In this document: piece by piece, positions 49,260 through 57,294 of the stretch
Layout of the letters: every line of letters starts with the position of its first letter
Numbering within the stretch: position 1 is the first letter of the stretch
Assembly (NCBI RefSeq): GCF_036169555.1
Contig: NZ_CP108032.1
Coordinates: 2,604,001-2,668,000, forward strand
Reading direction: 5' to 3'
Source of the DNA: Streptomyces sp. NBC_00306
Lineage (GTDB): Bacteria > Actinomycetota > Actinomycetes > Streptomycetales > Streptomycetaceae
Length of the DNA: 64,000 bases
Notes under the pieces: model-generated
The model's input: only the letters and a program-made list of their open reading frames with translations
Told to the model about the DNA's origin: nothing
Database searches by the model: none
Position numbers and translations under genes: made by a program

Positions 49260-50546
49260 ATGAGGGCGGTAACGTCCCCCTTCGTGACCGTGATCGCGCT
49301 GCTCCGTGCCCGCCGCCACACCCTCACGGCCGCGTCGGTCTGTCTGCTCTCGTTCGTGGCCTTCTGGGCGGCCCAGCGTGCGGCCGGCGTCTCGATGATC
49401 GACCTGCTCGTCTACCGGGCTGAGGGGACGGCCGTACGGCAGGGGGCCGACCTCTACGCGCTGCGCGTCACCGAGGCGGGCCTGCCCATGACGTATCCGC
49501 CGTTCGCCGCCCTGCTGTTCACCCCGCTCACGCTGGTCGGTGTCCCGGAGATGCGCGCTCTGGCCACAGCGGGGAATCTGCTGCTGCTCGTCGCGCTCGC
49601 CGCCCTGTCGCTGCGCCTCACCCACCCGCACGCCGACCGGCGCACGGGCACGCTGTGGGTGGCCGCGGCCGCCGTGTGGTGCGAGCCGGTGTGGACGACG
49701 CTGCGGTACGGCCAGGTCAATCTGCTGCTGGCGGTCGCGGTGCTGTGGGACGTCACCCGCCGGGCGGGGTCCCGGTGGGCGGGCGTCGGTATCGGTCTCG
49801 CCGCCGCGGTGAAGCTCACTCCCGCCCTCTTCGCTCTGTTCGCGCTGGTGACGGGGATGGCTCTGGTCCGCCGGACGGGACGGAACATGTGGCTACGAGG
49901 GGCGGCGACCGCCGCGGCGGCCTTCTTCGGTGCCACGCTCGCGACCGCGCTGCTCCTCCCCCACGACTCGCGGCGTTACTGGACGTCGGCGGTGTTCGCG
50001 GCCGGCCGGGTGGGCCACGCCGAGGACACGGCCAACCAGTCGCTGCGCGGGGTGCTCTCCCGACTGCTGCACACACCCGATCCGGGGCCGTGGTGGCCCC
50101 TGACGGCCGCTCTCGTCGCCGCGGCGGGCCTCGCCATGGCCGTGAGCGCCGCACGGCGGGAGAACCACGCCTGCGCCGTCGTCGTCTGCGGGGTGACCGC
50201 GCTGCTGATCAGTCCTGTCTCCTGGTCGCACCACTGGGTCTGGTGCGTACCTCTGGTGCTCGCGCTCGCGGCGCGCGGCAGGACGGGATGGGCGGCGACG
50301 GTGGGGCTGGTGTTCTGCTCGTACGCGCTGTGGTGGGTGCCGCACGGCGAGCACCGGCCCGAACTCGCCCAGAACGGCGGGCAGATGGCCCTCTCGGCGC
50401 TCTACGCGCTGACGGCCGCGGCAGCCGCGGTCACGCTGTGGCGAACGAGTAGAACCGCTTCAGTGTGCAGTGCTCGTCGAGAAGACGGCCGTAGATCGGC
50501 TCGCCTTCCAGTTCCCGGTACGTCTCGATCGGGTCGCCTTTTATGA
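49260..50546 (+). CDS. GT87-family (DUF2029) mannosyltransferase-like membrane protein
   Basis: About 428 aa, strongly hydrophobic with ten or more helices. Features of PimE-like GT-C enzymes: DLLVYRAEGTAVRQGADLY with an acidic residue in the first loop, MTYPPFAALLFTPL, WTTLRYGQVNLLL, AAVKLTPALFALF, NQSLRGVLSRLL and SPVSWSHHWVW. Such enzymes use polyprenyl-phosphomannose outside the membrane. The last 38 codons overlap the convergent gene at 50431-50664 and look like read-through (RTSRTASVCSARRED), so the functional C-terminus is probably near 50440. Confidence 0.87.
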   Translation: MRAVTSPFVTVIALLRARRHTLTAASVCLLSFVAFWAAQRAAGVSMIDLLVYRAEGTAVRQGADLYALRVTEAGLPMTYPPFAALLFTPLTLVGVPEMRALATAGNLLLLVALAALSLRLTHPHADRRTGTLWVAAAAVWCEPVWTTLRYGQVNLLLAVAVLWDVTRRAGSRWAGVGIGLAAAVKLTPALFALFALVTGMALVRRTGRNMWLRGAATAAAAFFGATLATALLLPHDSRRYWTSAVFAAGRVGHAEDTANQSLRGVLSRLLHTPDPGPWWPLTAALVAAAGLAMAVSAARRENHACAVVVCGVTALLISPVSWSHHWVWCVPLVLALAARGRTGWAATVGLVFCSYALWWVPHGEHRPELAQNGGQMALSALYALTAAAAAVTLWRTSRTASVCSARREDGRRSARLPVPGTSRSGRLL

Positions 50547-50664
50547 TCAGCGCCCGCGCGCACTCCTCGCACCAGTACTGGTAATCAGGATTGACCGGAT
50601 CCATGTCCCGGACGATGGGCGTACCACTGCCGCACCAGTCGCATTTACGCCTGTGTGCACCCAT
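50431..50664 (-). CDS. small zinc-ribbon protein A
   Basis: 77 aa from ATG 50664 (MGAHRRKCDWCGSGTPIVRD), with GGAG 7 nt upstream. Two CxxC pairs (CDWC and CEEC, 30 residues apart) suggest a single zinc site; the C-terminal half is charged (LIIKGDPIETYRELEGEPIYGRLL). No known family recognised. It begins 3 bp after zinc-ribbon gene B, and its 3' end overlaps the convergent mannosyltransferase gene by 116 bp. Confidence 0.7.
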   Translation of the reverse strand: MGAHRRKCDWCGSGTPIVRDMDPVNPDYQYWCEECARALIIKGDPIETYRELEGEPIYGRLLDEHCTLKRFYSFATA

Positions 50665-50667
50665 CAC

Positions 50668-50832
50668 TCAGCTCCAGCTGTGGCCGCAGGACGTGCACAC
50701 GAAAGAAACTCCGCCGTTGTCGCCGAGGACCTGGGCAACATGCGCCGATCCGCAGGAAGGGCAGCTGAGGAGAGCGTGTATCTCCGCCGCGGCAAGCAGG
50801 TCATCGGCCTCCTTGCTCCTGCTGGCGGACAT
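50668..50832 (-). CDS. small zinc-ribbon protein B
   Basis: 54 aa from ATG 50832, preceded by GGGGAG. CPSCG and CTSCG lie 22 residues apart, a classic zinc ribbon, ending in GHSWS. The helical lead (KEADDLLAAAEIHALLS) is short. It may be a nucleic-acid or protein-binding adaptor; its operon partner is protein A. Function unknown. Confidence 0.7.
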   Translation of the reverse strand: MSASRSKEADDLLAAAEIHALLSCPSCGSAHVAQVLGDNGGVSFVCTSCGHSWS

Positions 50833-51305
50833 TGTGCTCCCCTTCCCATCCTGGCCGGTGTCCCCTCCGGCCGTCCGATTCTGCCACGGCATGGCAAGGG
50901 GGTCAGCGGCGTTTGCGTACGAGACCGGCCACAGAGCGCAAGATCACCGCGTACGCCGCCGCTTCCTGACGTACGGCGGAGAGTGCACGGGTGCGTGCGG
51001 GGCTGTGGGCGAGCGCGAGACCCGCTCCGGCGGCGGGGCAGCGAGGTACGGAAGAGGTCCGCCGTCGCTTCCGTTTCGCCGGAGCGCGGCTGTCCGCGGA
51101 CCCTCGCGCGGGGAGCGCGAACCCGCCCGGCACAAGGGCGCTTTGCACAAGTGTCGGCACGAAGCAGCGCCCGGTTCGCACGCGCCGGCAGCCGGAGCCG
51201 GCCAACTGCCCGGTGTCCGCGGGGAGTCCACGCAGCGGTGATCATGCCGTGCCGAGATGGGCGCCGGTCGGACGCCCGCGGGCGGACCGGGTCCGGGGAA
51301 ACGCG
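50833..51305. other. intergenic region without convincing genes
   Basis: Between the zinc-ribbon genes and the second tRNA-Ala lies about 470 bp. A minus-strand frame at 50903-51205 (100 codons, Arg/Ala-rich, ending AYAVILRSVAGLVRKRR) is open but lacks a plausible start signal and codon bias. The region must hold the promoter for the zinc-ribbon pair. Confidence 0.5.
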
Positions 51306-51307
51306 AA

Positions 51308-51333
51308 ATCCCGCCCTCGGACGAGGACGGGAT
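51308..51333 (-). terminator. terminator of the second tRNA-Ala gene
   Basis: ATCCCG-CCCTC/GAGG-CGGGAT type hairpin, 9 nt from the tRNA 3' end on the minus strand, followed by TTTCGCG. It resembles the terminator of the first copy in its ATCCCG stem base. Confidence 0.7.
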
Positions 51334-51341
51334 CCGGATTG

Positions 51342-51414
51342 TGGAGCTAAGGAGAATTGAACTCCTGACCTCCTGCATGCCATGCAGGCGCTCTACCAAC
51401 TGAGCTATAGCCCC
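51342..51414 (-). tRNA. tRNA-Ala (anticodon GGC), second copy
   Basis: Identical over 73 nt to the copy at 49088-49160, with the same cloverleaf and anticodon GGC. Its upstream region differs from the first copy; a TAAAGT -10-like box lies about 40 nt before it. The two genes are 2.2 kb apart on the same strand. Confidence 0.97.
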
Positions 51415-51574
51415 GCGTGTTCTTCGCGCTCCGCGCTGCGAACAAGAAGAACTTTAGCCTGCGACCTGCCGGAAAGTGAAATCCGGGGGCCGCGGGCCCA
51501 GAGGCCCGGTCGTGGCCACGACGGACCCGTCCGCGAGGGGCCTCTCGTCGTCGCGGGGCCCCCTTCGCGACGGG

Positions 51575-52237
51575 TCAGTCGTCGTCGCCGAGGACCGGCT
51601 CGGGGAGGGTGCCGGCGTTGTGCTCCAGCAGCCGCCAGCCGCGCGCGCCCTCGCCGACCACCGACCAGCAGCAGTTGGAGAGGCCGCCGAGGCTCTCCCA
51701 GTGGTGCGACTCCAGGCCCAGCAGCCGGCCGATCGTCGTGCGGATCGTGCCGCCGTGGCTGACGACGACCAGGGTGCCGTTCTCCGGGAGCTTCTCCGCG
51801 TGGTGAAGGACCACGGGAGCGGCGCGGTCGGCCACCTCGGACTCCAGCTCGCCGCCACCGCGGCGCACGGGCTCGCCGCGCTTCCAGGCCGCGTACTGCT
51901 CGCCGTGCTGCGCGACGATCTCCTCGTGGGTGAGCCCCTGCCAGACACCCGCGTAGGTCTCCCGCAGAGCGGCGTCGTAGGAGATGTCGAGAGCGGTGAT
52001 CTCGGCCAGCTCGGCAGCCGTCGCGGCGGCGCGCTGGAGGTCCGAGGCGATGATCGCGTCGGGCTTCAGCGAGGCCAGCAGCCGGGCGGCCCGGCGCGCC
52101 TGGGCGACACCGTCCTCGGTCAGCTCGATGTCCGTGGTGCCCTGGAAGCGGCGTTCCAGGTTCCACGAGGTCTGGCCGTGCCGCCACAGGACGACACGGC
52201 GACCTGTGGCGCGCTTGCGGGGATCCGTGCCGTTCAG
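51575..52237 (-). CDS. histidine phosphatase (phosphoglycerate-mutase-like), apparent CTG start
   Basis: 220 aa. RHGQTSWN carries the phospho-histidine, ALRETYAGVWQGLTHEE and VVSHGGTIRTTIG the rest of the branch-1 histidine-phosphatase site. Substrate unknown; it is coupled to rsfS and in this neighbourhood is often misnamed phosphoglycerate mutase. No ATG, GTG or TTG lies between the upstream in-frame TGA and the catalytic RHG. The only sensible start is CTG 52237, which overlaps the rsfS stop as CTGA, with AAGGTGAG upstream as ribosome-binding site. Confidence 0.88.
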   Translation of the reverse strand: MNGTDPRKRATGRRVVLWRHGQTSWNLERRFQGTTDIELTEDGVAQARRAARLLASLKPDAIIASDLQRAAATAAELAEITALDISYDAALRETYAGVWQGLTHEEIVAQHGEQYAAWKRGEPVRRGGGELESEVADRAAPVVLHHAEKLPENGTLVVVSHGGTIRTTIGRLLGLESHHWESLGGLSNCCWSVVGEGARGWRLLEHNAGTLPEPVLGDDD

Positions 52238-52665
52238 CTCAGCTCACCTTCCGGGTCGCCGGTGAGCCGGGCGTGCTCGTCGGCCTTGCCGCGGGTCTTC
52301 AGCGCGTCATCGGGCAGCGGCAGCTCGGGGCAGTCCTTCCACAGTCGCTCCAGGGCGTAGAAGACACGCTCCTCGCTGTGCTGGACGTGCACCACGATGT
52401 CGACGTAGTCGAGAAGGATCCAGCGGGCGTCGCGGTCCCCCTCACGACGGACCGGCTTCGCTCCGAGCTCCTTGTTCAGCCGCTCCTCGATCTCGTCGAC
52501 GATCGACTTGACCTGGCGGTCGTTGGGCGCGGACGCGAGCAGGAAGGCGTCGGTGATCGACAGCACGTCGCTGACGTCGTAGGCGATGATGTCGTGCGCG
52601 AGCCGGTCGGCCGCCGCCTGGGCGGCGAGGCTGACGAGCTCGATGGAGCGGTCCGTGGCGGTCAC
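52234..52665 (-). CDS. rsfS: ribosome silencing factor RsfS (Iojap)
   Basis: 143 aa from GTG 52665 (VTATDRSIELVSLAAQAAAD); an upstream GTG at 52698 is possible. Family marks: AYDVSDVLSITDAFLLASAPNDRQV, RWILLDYVDIVVHVQHSEERVFYALERLW. It binds uL14 and blocks subunit joining under starvation. The usual nadD-(LCP)-rsfS order is kept; its stop overlaps the phosphatase start by 4 bp. Confidence 0.95.
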   Translation of the reverse strand: MTATDRSIELVSLAAQAAADRLAHDIIAYDVSDVLSITDAFLLASAPNDRQVKSIVDEIEERLNKELGAKPVRREGDRDARWILLDYVDIVVHVQHSEERVFYALERLWKDCPELPLPDDALKTRGKADEHARLTGDPEGELS

Positions 52666-52808
52666 AAGCAGGCTTTCGTCGGCGGTCTGATACCTCACAA
52701 GGGTCTCACGGACCGCCGACAGCCCACGCCGTGATCATTCACGTCGTGATCATCGCGTCACCCCGGGCGCCCCAAGGCGGTCAGGGCCCCGCTCCGGCCG
52801 AGCGCGCG

Positions 52809-54545
52809 TCAGTCCTTCCCGAAGTCCTGGCCGAGGACGACGGTCACGTCGGCGTTCGCCGTGGCTGCGCCCTTCTTCACCGAGCTCTCCGGCAGTCCGA
52901 GCGTCTTGGCGACCTCGACGGCCTTGGCCTTCTGCGCCGCGTCCGCGTAGGTGACCGCCGAGGTGGACTCGGTGTCCGCCTTGCCGCTGTCGAGTACCGA
53001 GTAGCCGCCGTTGACCAGGGAGATCCGGGCGGTCTCGGTGGCCGAGGTGTCCCCTGTGCCGTTCTTGATGCCGACCCGTACGGCCGCGTCCTTGTCGGGC
53101 GCGGTCACCGAGCCGCCCAGGATGTCCTTGACGACGCTGCTGGAGGCCTGCTGCGTGAGCGTGCCGTCCTCCTGGACCGGCAGCAGGGCGGTCTTGTAGT
53201 CGCCGCCCTTGGCGCGCTCGGCGAGCTTGGCGAGCGAGGCGCCGAGGTCCTTCTCGGTCAGCGAGGGGTCGAGGATCTGCGCCAGCGTCTCCACCGTGAC
53301 GGTCGCGGAGCCCGGCTCGTCGGGGAACTTCTTCAGTACTGCCTGCATGACCTGGCCGAAGCGCTGCAACTGCTTGGCCTCGGCCTCGCCGGGTGCCAGG
53401 TAGGTGGCGTAGGCGACGGCCGCCCGCCCGTTCAGGGTCTGGTTCTCACCCTTCTTCACGAGCGGCGCCTCGCCCTTCTTGGCGCCGGGCACCTGCGCGT
53501 CGGTGGTCAGGTCGACCGTGCCGACCAGCTCCACCAGATTCTCGAGATACGGGGTGTCGAGGCGCCAGGTACCGGTGATCTTCGCGCCGAGGAGGGAGCC
53601 GACGGCGTCGCGGGTGCCCGTCGAGCCGTCGTCCTCCACGGACTTGCCGAGCGTGGTGGTGGTCCCGTCGTCGTTGCCGACCGAGAGGGAGTTGGGGAGG
53701 AGGACGGTGGTGCCCTGCTTGGTCGTGACGTTGTCGACGAGGAGGGCCGTCGATGTGCCCTGCTTCTTGGTGTTGTGCAGATGCACCACGATGACGTCGC
53801 GCTTCTGCGGGCCGGCGGCGGCGGTGTTGGCCTTGTCGCCGTCCGAGAGTCCGGGGATCTTGCCCGCGTACCAGAGGTAGCCGACTCCGCCCACGACGAC
53901 GAGAGCGAGAGCGACGACGAGTCCGACGACGCGGTTGCGGCCGCGGCGCTTGGCCTCCTCACGCCGCTCGGAGCGGCTCTCGGTGAACTTCAGCCAGTCG
54001 ATGACATCTTCGGAGTCCTCGTCGGGCTCCTCGATGAAGGAGAACTGCTCGGTGCGGTAGTCCCGGTCGTCGTCGGGCCGGCGCTGGCCGGGCACACCCG
54101 GCTCGGGCGCCGCCTCGGGCTCCGGCGCGGTCCTGGCGGGCGGCTCGGGGGACGGCTGCTGCTGCGGAACGGTCCACTGCTGCGTGGTGTCGACGGCCGC
54201 GGGCTGCTGCCCCGTGTCGTAGCCGTAGCCGTATCCGTCGTATCCGTACCCCTGCCCGGCCCGGTTCTGCTGCTGCTGGGGTGCCTGGGCATAGGGGTCG
54301 TACGACTGGGGCTGTGCGGTGCCCTGCTGCTGGTACTCCGCGTACGGGTCGTACCCGTACCCCTGCTCGCCGCCCTGCTGCTGAGGGTGCTGCTGGGAGG
54401 GCTGTTGCTGAGTGTGCTGCGGCTGCTGCTGCGTGTAAGGGTCGTACTGCTGGGGCTGCTGGTAGACCGGCTGCCCGTACTCGTCGTAGCCGATGATCTG
54501 CGGCTGCTGGTAGTACGGGTCGTAAGGATTCTGCTGGTCGTTCAC
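52809..54545 (-). CDS. pdtA: LytR-CpsA-Psr (LCP) family protein with LytR_C tail
   Basis: 578 aa. Residues 1-190 are Gln/Tyr/Pro-rich (repeats of QQP, YDPY) and cytoplasmic. A membrane helix follows (VVGLVVALALVVVGGVGYLW), then an extracytoplasmic LCP domain (about 240-420) and a C-terminal LytR_C domain (VGIKNGTGDTSATETA ... DVTVVLGQDF). By position it corresponds to SCO2578, which I recall as PdtA, transferring polydiglycosylphosphate wall polymer in sporulation. Oddly, the canonical PRD arginine motif and the YAR arginine are not evident (VLLPNSLSVG; AYATYLAPG), so the active site is divergent. Start is GTG with GAGGGG upstream. Confidence 0.87.
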   Translation of the reverse strand: MNDQQNPYDPYYQQPQIIGYDEYGQPVYQQPQQYDPYTQQQPQHTQQQPSQQHPQQQGGEQGYGYDPYAEYQQQGTAQPQSYDPYAQAPQQQQNRAGQGYGYDGYGYGYDTGQQPAAVDTTQQWTVPQQQPSPEPPARTAPEPEAAPEPGVPGQRRPDDDRDYRTEQFSFIEEPDEDSEDVIDWLKFTESRSERREEAKRRGRNRVVGLVVALALVVVGGVGYLWYAGKIPGLSDGDKANTAAAGPQKRDVIVVHLHNTKKQGTSTALLVDNVTTKQGTTVLLPNSLSVGNDDGTTTTLGKSVEDDGSTGTRDAVGSLLGAKITGTWRLDTPYLENLVELVGTVDLTTDAQVPGAKKGEAPLVKKGENQTLNGRAAVAYATYLAPGEAEAKQLQRFGQVMQAVLKKFPDEPGSATVTVETLAQILDPSLTEKDLGASLAKLAERAKGGDYKTALLPVQEDGTLTQQASSSVVKDILGGSVTAPDKDAAVRVGIKNGTGDTSATETARISLVNGGYSVLDSGKADTESTSAVTYADAAQKAKAVEVAKTLGLPESSVKKGAATANADVTVVLGQDFGKD

Positions 54546-54564
54546 CGGTGCCCCTCTCCGTGGC

Positions 54565-55188
54565 TCATTCGCCGCGGTACAACTGGCGCTTGTCGATGTA
54601 GCGCACCACGCCGTCCGGCACCAGGTACCAGACCGGATCGCCCTTCACGACTCTCGCCCGGCAGTCGGTCGAGGAAATCGCCAGCGCCGGGATCTCCACC
54701 AGGGAGACCCCGCCCTCGGGCAGCCCGTCGTCCGTCAGATCGTGCCCCGGCCGGGTCACTCCGATGAAATGGGCGAGCGAGAACAGCTCGGAGGCGTCGC
54801 GCCACCCGAGGATCTGGGAGAGGGCGTCGGCGCCGGTGATGAAGAACAGATCCGCGTCGGCGTTGAGATTGCTCAGATCCCGCAGGGTGTCGATCGTGTA
54901 CGTCGGCCCCGGCCGGTCGATGTCGATCCGGCTCACGGAGAACTGCGGGTTGGACGCCGTGGCGATGACGGTCATGAGGTAGCGGTCCTCGGGCGGGGAC
55001 ACCACCTTGTGACCCTTCTGCCACGGCTGTCCGGTCGGCACGAAGACGACTTCGTCCAGATGGAACAGGGAGGCCACTTCACTGGCGGCCACCAGGTGTC
55101 CGTGGTGGATCGGGTCGAAGGTCCCGCCCATGACGCCGAGTCGACGCCTGCCGGAACCGGAGCCCGTAGCCACTTCCTGCTCTCCCAT
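54565..55188 (-). CDS. nadD: nicotinate-nucleotide adenylyltransferase
   Basis: 207 aa from ATG 55188. [15 protein letters not shown] is the nucleotidyltransferase (T/H)xGH motif, and [10 protein letters not shown] is the C-terminal ISSTxxR signature. It adenylates nicotinate mononucleotide in NAD synthesis. It lies 19 bp upstream of the LCP gene on the same strand. TAGGCT is 8 nt before the ATG, a borderline leaderless arrangement. Confidence 0.95.
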   Translation of the reverse strand: MGEQEVATGSGSGRRRLGVMGGTFDPIHHGHLVAASEVASLFHLDEVVFVPTGQPWQKGHKVVSPPEDRYLMTVIATASNPQFSVSRIDIDRPGPTYTIDTLRDLSNLNADADLFFITGADALSQILGWRDASELFSLAHFIGVTRPGHDLTDDGLPEGGVSLVEIPALAISSTDCRARVVKGDPVWYLVPDGVVRYIDKRQLYRGE

Positions 55189-55226
55189 GCGTGCAGAGCC
55201 TACTGGCACCTCCGGCCGGCCAGGCC

Positions 55227-55388
55227 TCAGCGGTCGCGGTTGAAGCGGGTGGTGATCCACAGCAGCAGAAGCAGCGCGAGGAAGGCGCCGCCACCGGTGA
55301 GGTACGGGCTGAGGCTCTGGTGGTTGCCGCTGTGCTCGGCGCCCTCGGCGAGAGTGACCAGGTTGGCGGCGGTGCTGGCGAGGCTCAT
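55227..55388 (-). CDS. small single-pass membrane protein
   Basis: 53 aa from ATG 55388. A polar N-terminal half ([20 protein letters not shown]) precedes one membrane helix ([17 protein letters not shown]) and ends NRDR. Function unknown; position between nadD and another tiny membrane protein of the same design is notable. The open frame continues upstream to 55505 without gene-like composition. Confidence 0.68.
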   Translation of the reverse strand: MSLASTAANLVTLAEGAEHSGNHQSLSPYLTGGGAFLALLLLLWITTRFNRDR

Positions 55389-55525
55389 CTTCAGCAGGAC
55401 CCTTATCGATCGGGAGTCGGAGCTCGGGATTCGGAAGAAACAGGGGAACAGCGGGGACGTCGGAAACAGTGCGAAGAGACTTCGGGCACATCGTATGCGG
55501 GCCACCCGGGCACGCTCACGCCGAC

Positions 55526-55690
55526 TCAGTCGTTGTCGCTGTCGTCGGCGCCGTTTCCGCGGTAGCCGCGCAACAGGAACCAGGCGAGCAGTGCGCCTCC
55601 GACGATCAACGCGATCAGGGCCACGCGCAGGGTGTTGCCCAGTCCCTGCTGCCCGGCCGCTGCGGCGAGCAGTGCGGCGGTGTCCGGCAT
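55526..55690 (-). CDS. small single-pass membrane protein
   Basis: 54 aa from ATG 55690. N-terminal Ala-rich part (PDTAALLAAAAGQQGLGN), helix TLRVALIALIVGGALLAWFLL, acidic tail GADDSDND. Same length and topology as the neighbour at 55227-55388, but the tail charge is opposite (RFNRDR there). No known family. Confidence 0.65.
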   Translation of the reverse strand: MPDTAALLAAAAGQQGLGNTLRVALIALIVGGALLAWFLLRGYRGNGADDSDND

Positions 55691-55823
55691 GTCGGGTGCA
55701 CTCCTGACTCCGAAGTTATCCACAGCCCCCGGCACACGGTAGTCCCAGCACCTACGCTGGGGTCCGTCAGGGGGACGAGCGAGCGATTCGTATCGCGGAC
55801 CATCAGGTCAACAGGGGGCTTGA

Positions 55824-56903
55824 ATGACCGAAAGCAATCACGAGAACGTGCCGAGCCGGCAGCGCAAGCGCTTCCCGGGCATCTCTTCTCGGGCGTACGA
55901 ACATCCCGCGGACCGCTCCGCACTGGTCGCCCTGCGCAAGCTGAGCGGCTTCGACACCGTGTTCAAGGCATTGAGCGGGCTTCTGCCGGAGCGCAGCCTG
56001 CGGCTGCTGTTCCTCTCCGACTCGGTGCGGGTGAGCGACGCCCAGTTCGCGCACCTCAACACCATGCTGCGGGACGCCTGCTACATCCTGGACCTGGAGA
56101 AGGTCCCGGCGATGTATGTGGCGCAGGATCCGAAGCCCAATGCCATGTGCATCGGCCTGGACGAGCCGATCATCGTGGTGACCACCGGTCTGGTGGAGCT
56201 GCTGGACGAGGAGGAGATGCGGGCGGTCGTGGGCCACGAGGTGGGTCATGCCCTCTCCGGCCACTCCGTGTACCGCACGATCCTGCTGTTCCTCACGGGC
56301 CTGGCACTGAAGGTCGCGTGGATCCCGCTGGGCAATGTGGCGATCATGGCGATCGTGACCGCGCTGCGCGAGTGGTTCCGCAAGTCGGAGCTCTCCGCCG
56401 ACCGGGCCGGACTGCTCGTCGGTCAGGACCTTCAGGCGTCGATGCGCGGCCTGATGAAGATCGCCGGCGGCAATCACCTGCACGAGATGAACGTCGACGC
56501 GTTCCTCCAGCAGGCCGAGGAGTACGAGGCGGGCGGCGACCTGCGCGACTCCGTGCTGAAGATCCTGAATGTGCTGCCCCGGTCGCACCCCTTCACCACG
56601 GTCCGCGCGGCCGAGCTGAAGAAGTGGGCCGAGAGCCGCGACTACCAGCGGATCATGGACGGCCACTACCCGCGGCGCGACGAGGACAAGGACACCTCGG
56701 TCACCGACTCGTTCCGCGAGTCCGCTTCGCACTACGCGGACACGGTGCGCACCAGCAAGGATCCGCTGATGAAGCTGGTCGGCGACATAGCCGGCGGCGC
56801 GGGCGACCTGGGCGGGAAGCTCCGCGACAAGTTCACCGGGGCGAACGGCTCGGGCGGCGGCTCGGGTTCGAGCGACACCAAGGGAACCGGCGCCGAGGCC
56901 TGA
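55824..56903 (+). CDS. M48-family metallopeptidase
   Basis: 359 aa. The zinc motif HEVGH is in VVGHEVGHALSGHS, with the third ligand in KSELSADRAGLL. One or two hydrophobic segments surround it (TILLFLTGLALKVAW, LGNVAIMAIV), so it is probably membrane-associated with a cytosolic active site like HtpX/Ste24 relatives. A Gly/Ser-rich tail ends the protein. AGGGGG precedes the ATG. It may act in membrane protein quality control; substrates unknown. Confidence 0.92.
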   Translation: MTESNHENVPSRQRKRFPGISSRAYEHPADRSALVALRKLSGFDTVFKALSGLLPERSLRLLFLSDSVRVSDAQFAHLNTMLRDACYILDLEKVPAMYVAQDPKPNAMCIGLDEPIIVVTTGLVELLDEEEMRAVVGHEVGHALSGHSVYRTILLFLTGLALKVAWIPLGNVAIMAIVTALREWFRKSELSADRAGLLVGQDLQASMRGLMKIAGGNHLHEMNVDAFLQQAEEYEAGGDLRDSVLKILNVLPRSHPFTTVRAAELKKWAESRDYQRIMDGHYPRRDEDKDTSVTDSFRESASHYADTVRTSKDPLMKLVGDIAGGAGDLGGKLRDKFTGANGSGGGSGSSDTKGTGAEA

Positions 56904-57294
56904 CGCCGGAGTCGGCCGCGCGGGGGCGACGGGGACGGGCGGGAGCCGGACCGGAGCGGGGACAGGCGTCCGGACCTGTCGCTGCGACGGGGCCCGCGCC
57001 CGGACCGGCCTCGGAGTCGGTACCTGAGCGGAGGCGGCCCCGGAGAGCGGCGCCTGGAGCCGAGTCGGCCCCCGGGGCCCGCGCCCAGACCGGCCCCCCT
57101 CGGAGTCCGTACCTGAGCCGAGTCGGCCCCGGAGAGCGAGTACCTGGAGCCGGTGCCCGGAGCCGGACGTCCATCGGGCGGCCGCCGGGCCCCCGAACGC
57201 CGACCGTGCGGGTCGTCAGCCGCCGGGCCCTTGGTGCGTCGATCGGGCGACTGTCGGCCGCCGGCCCCTCACTACCCGGAGGGCCACCGGCCCC
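56904..57294. repeat. intergenic region with two long direct repeats
   Basis: No gene seen. Two copies of a 74-79-bp unit (56989-57062 and 57074-57152) begin GGGGCCCGCGCCC and contain CGGAGTC-GTACCTGAGC and CGGCCCCGGAGAGCG, with few differences. The rest is CGG/CCG-rich. It separates two convergent genes. Confidence 0.75.

Noticed and set aside
50903..51205. 100-codon minus-strand ORF
   Set aside because: Arg/Ala-rich, no start signal or recognisable domain; left as intergenic.
49088..51414. tRNA-Ala pair as attachment sites of an integrated element
   Set aside because: No integrase, excisionase or partial tRNA remnant between them; both copies are full and the genes between are ordinary chromosomal types.
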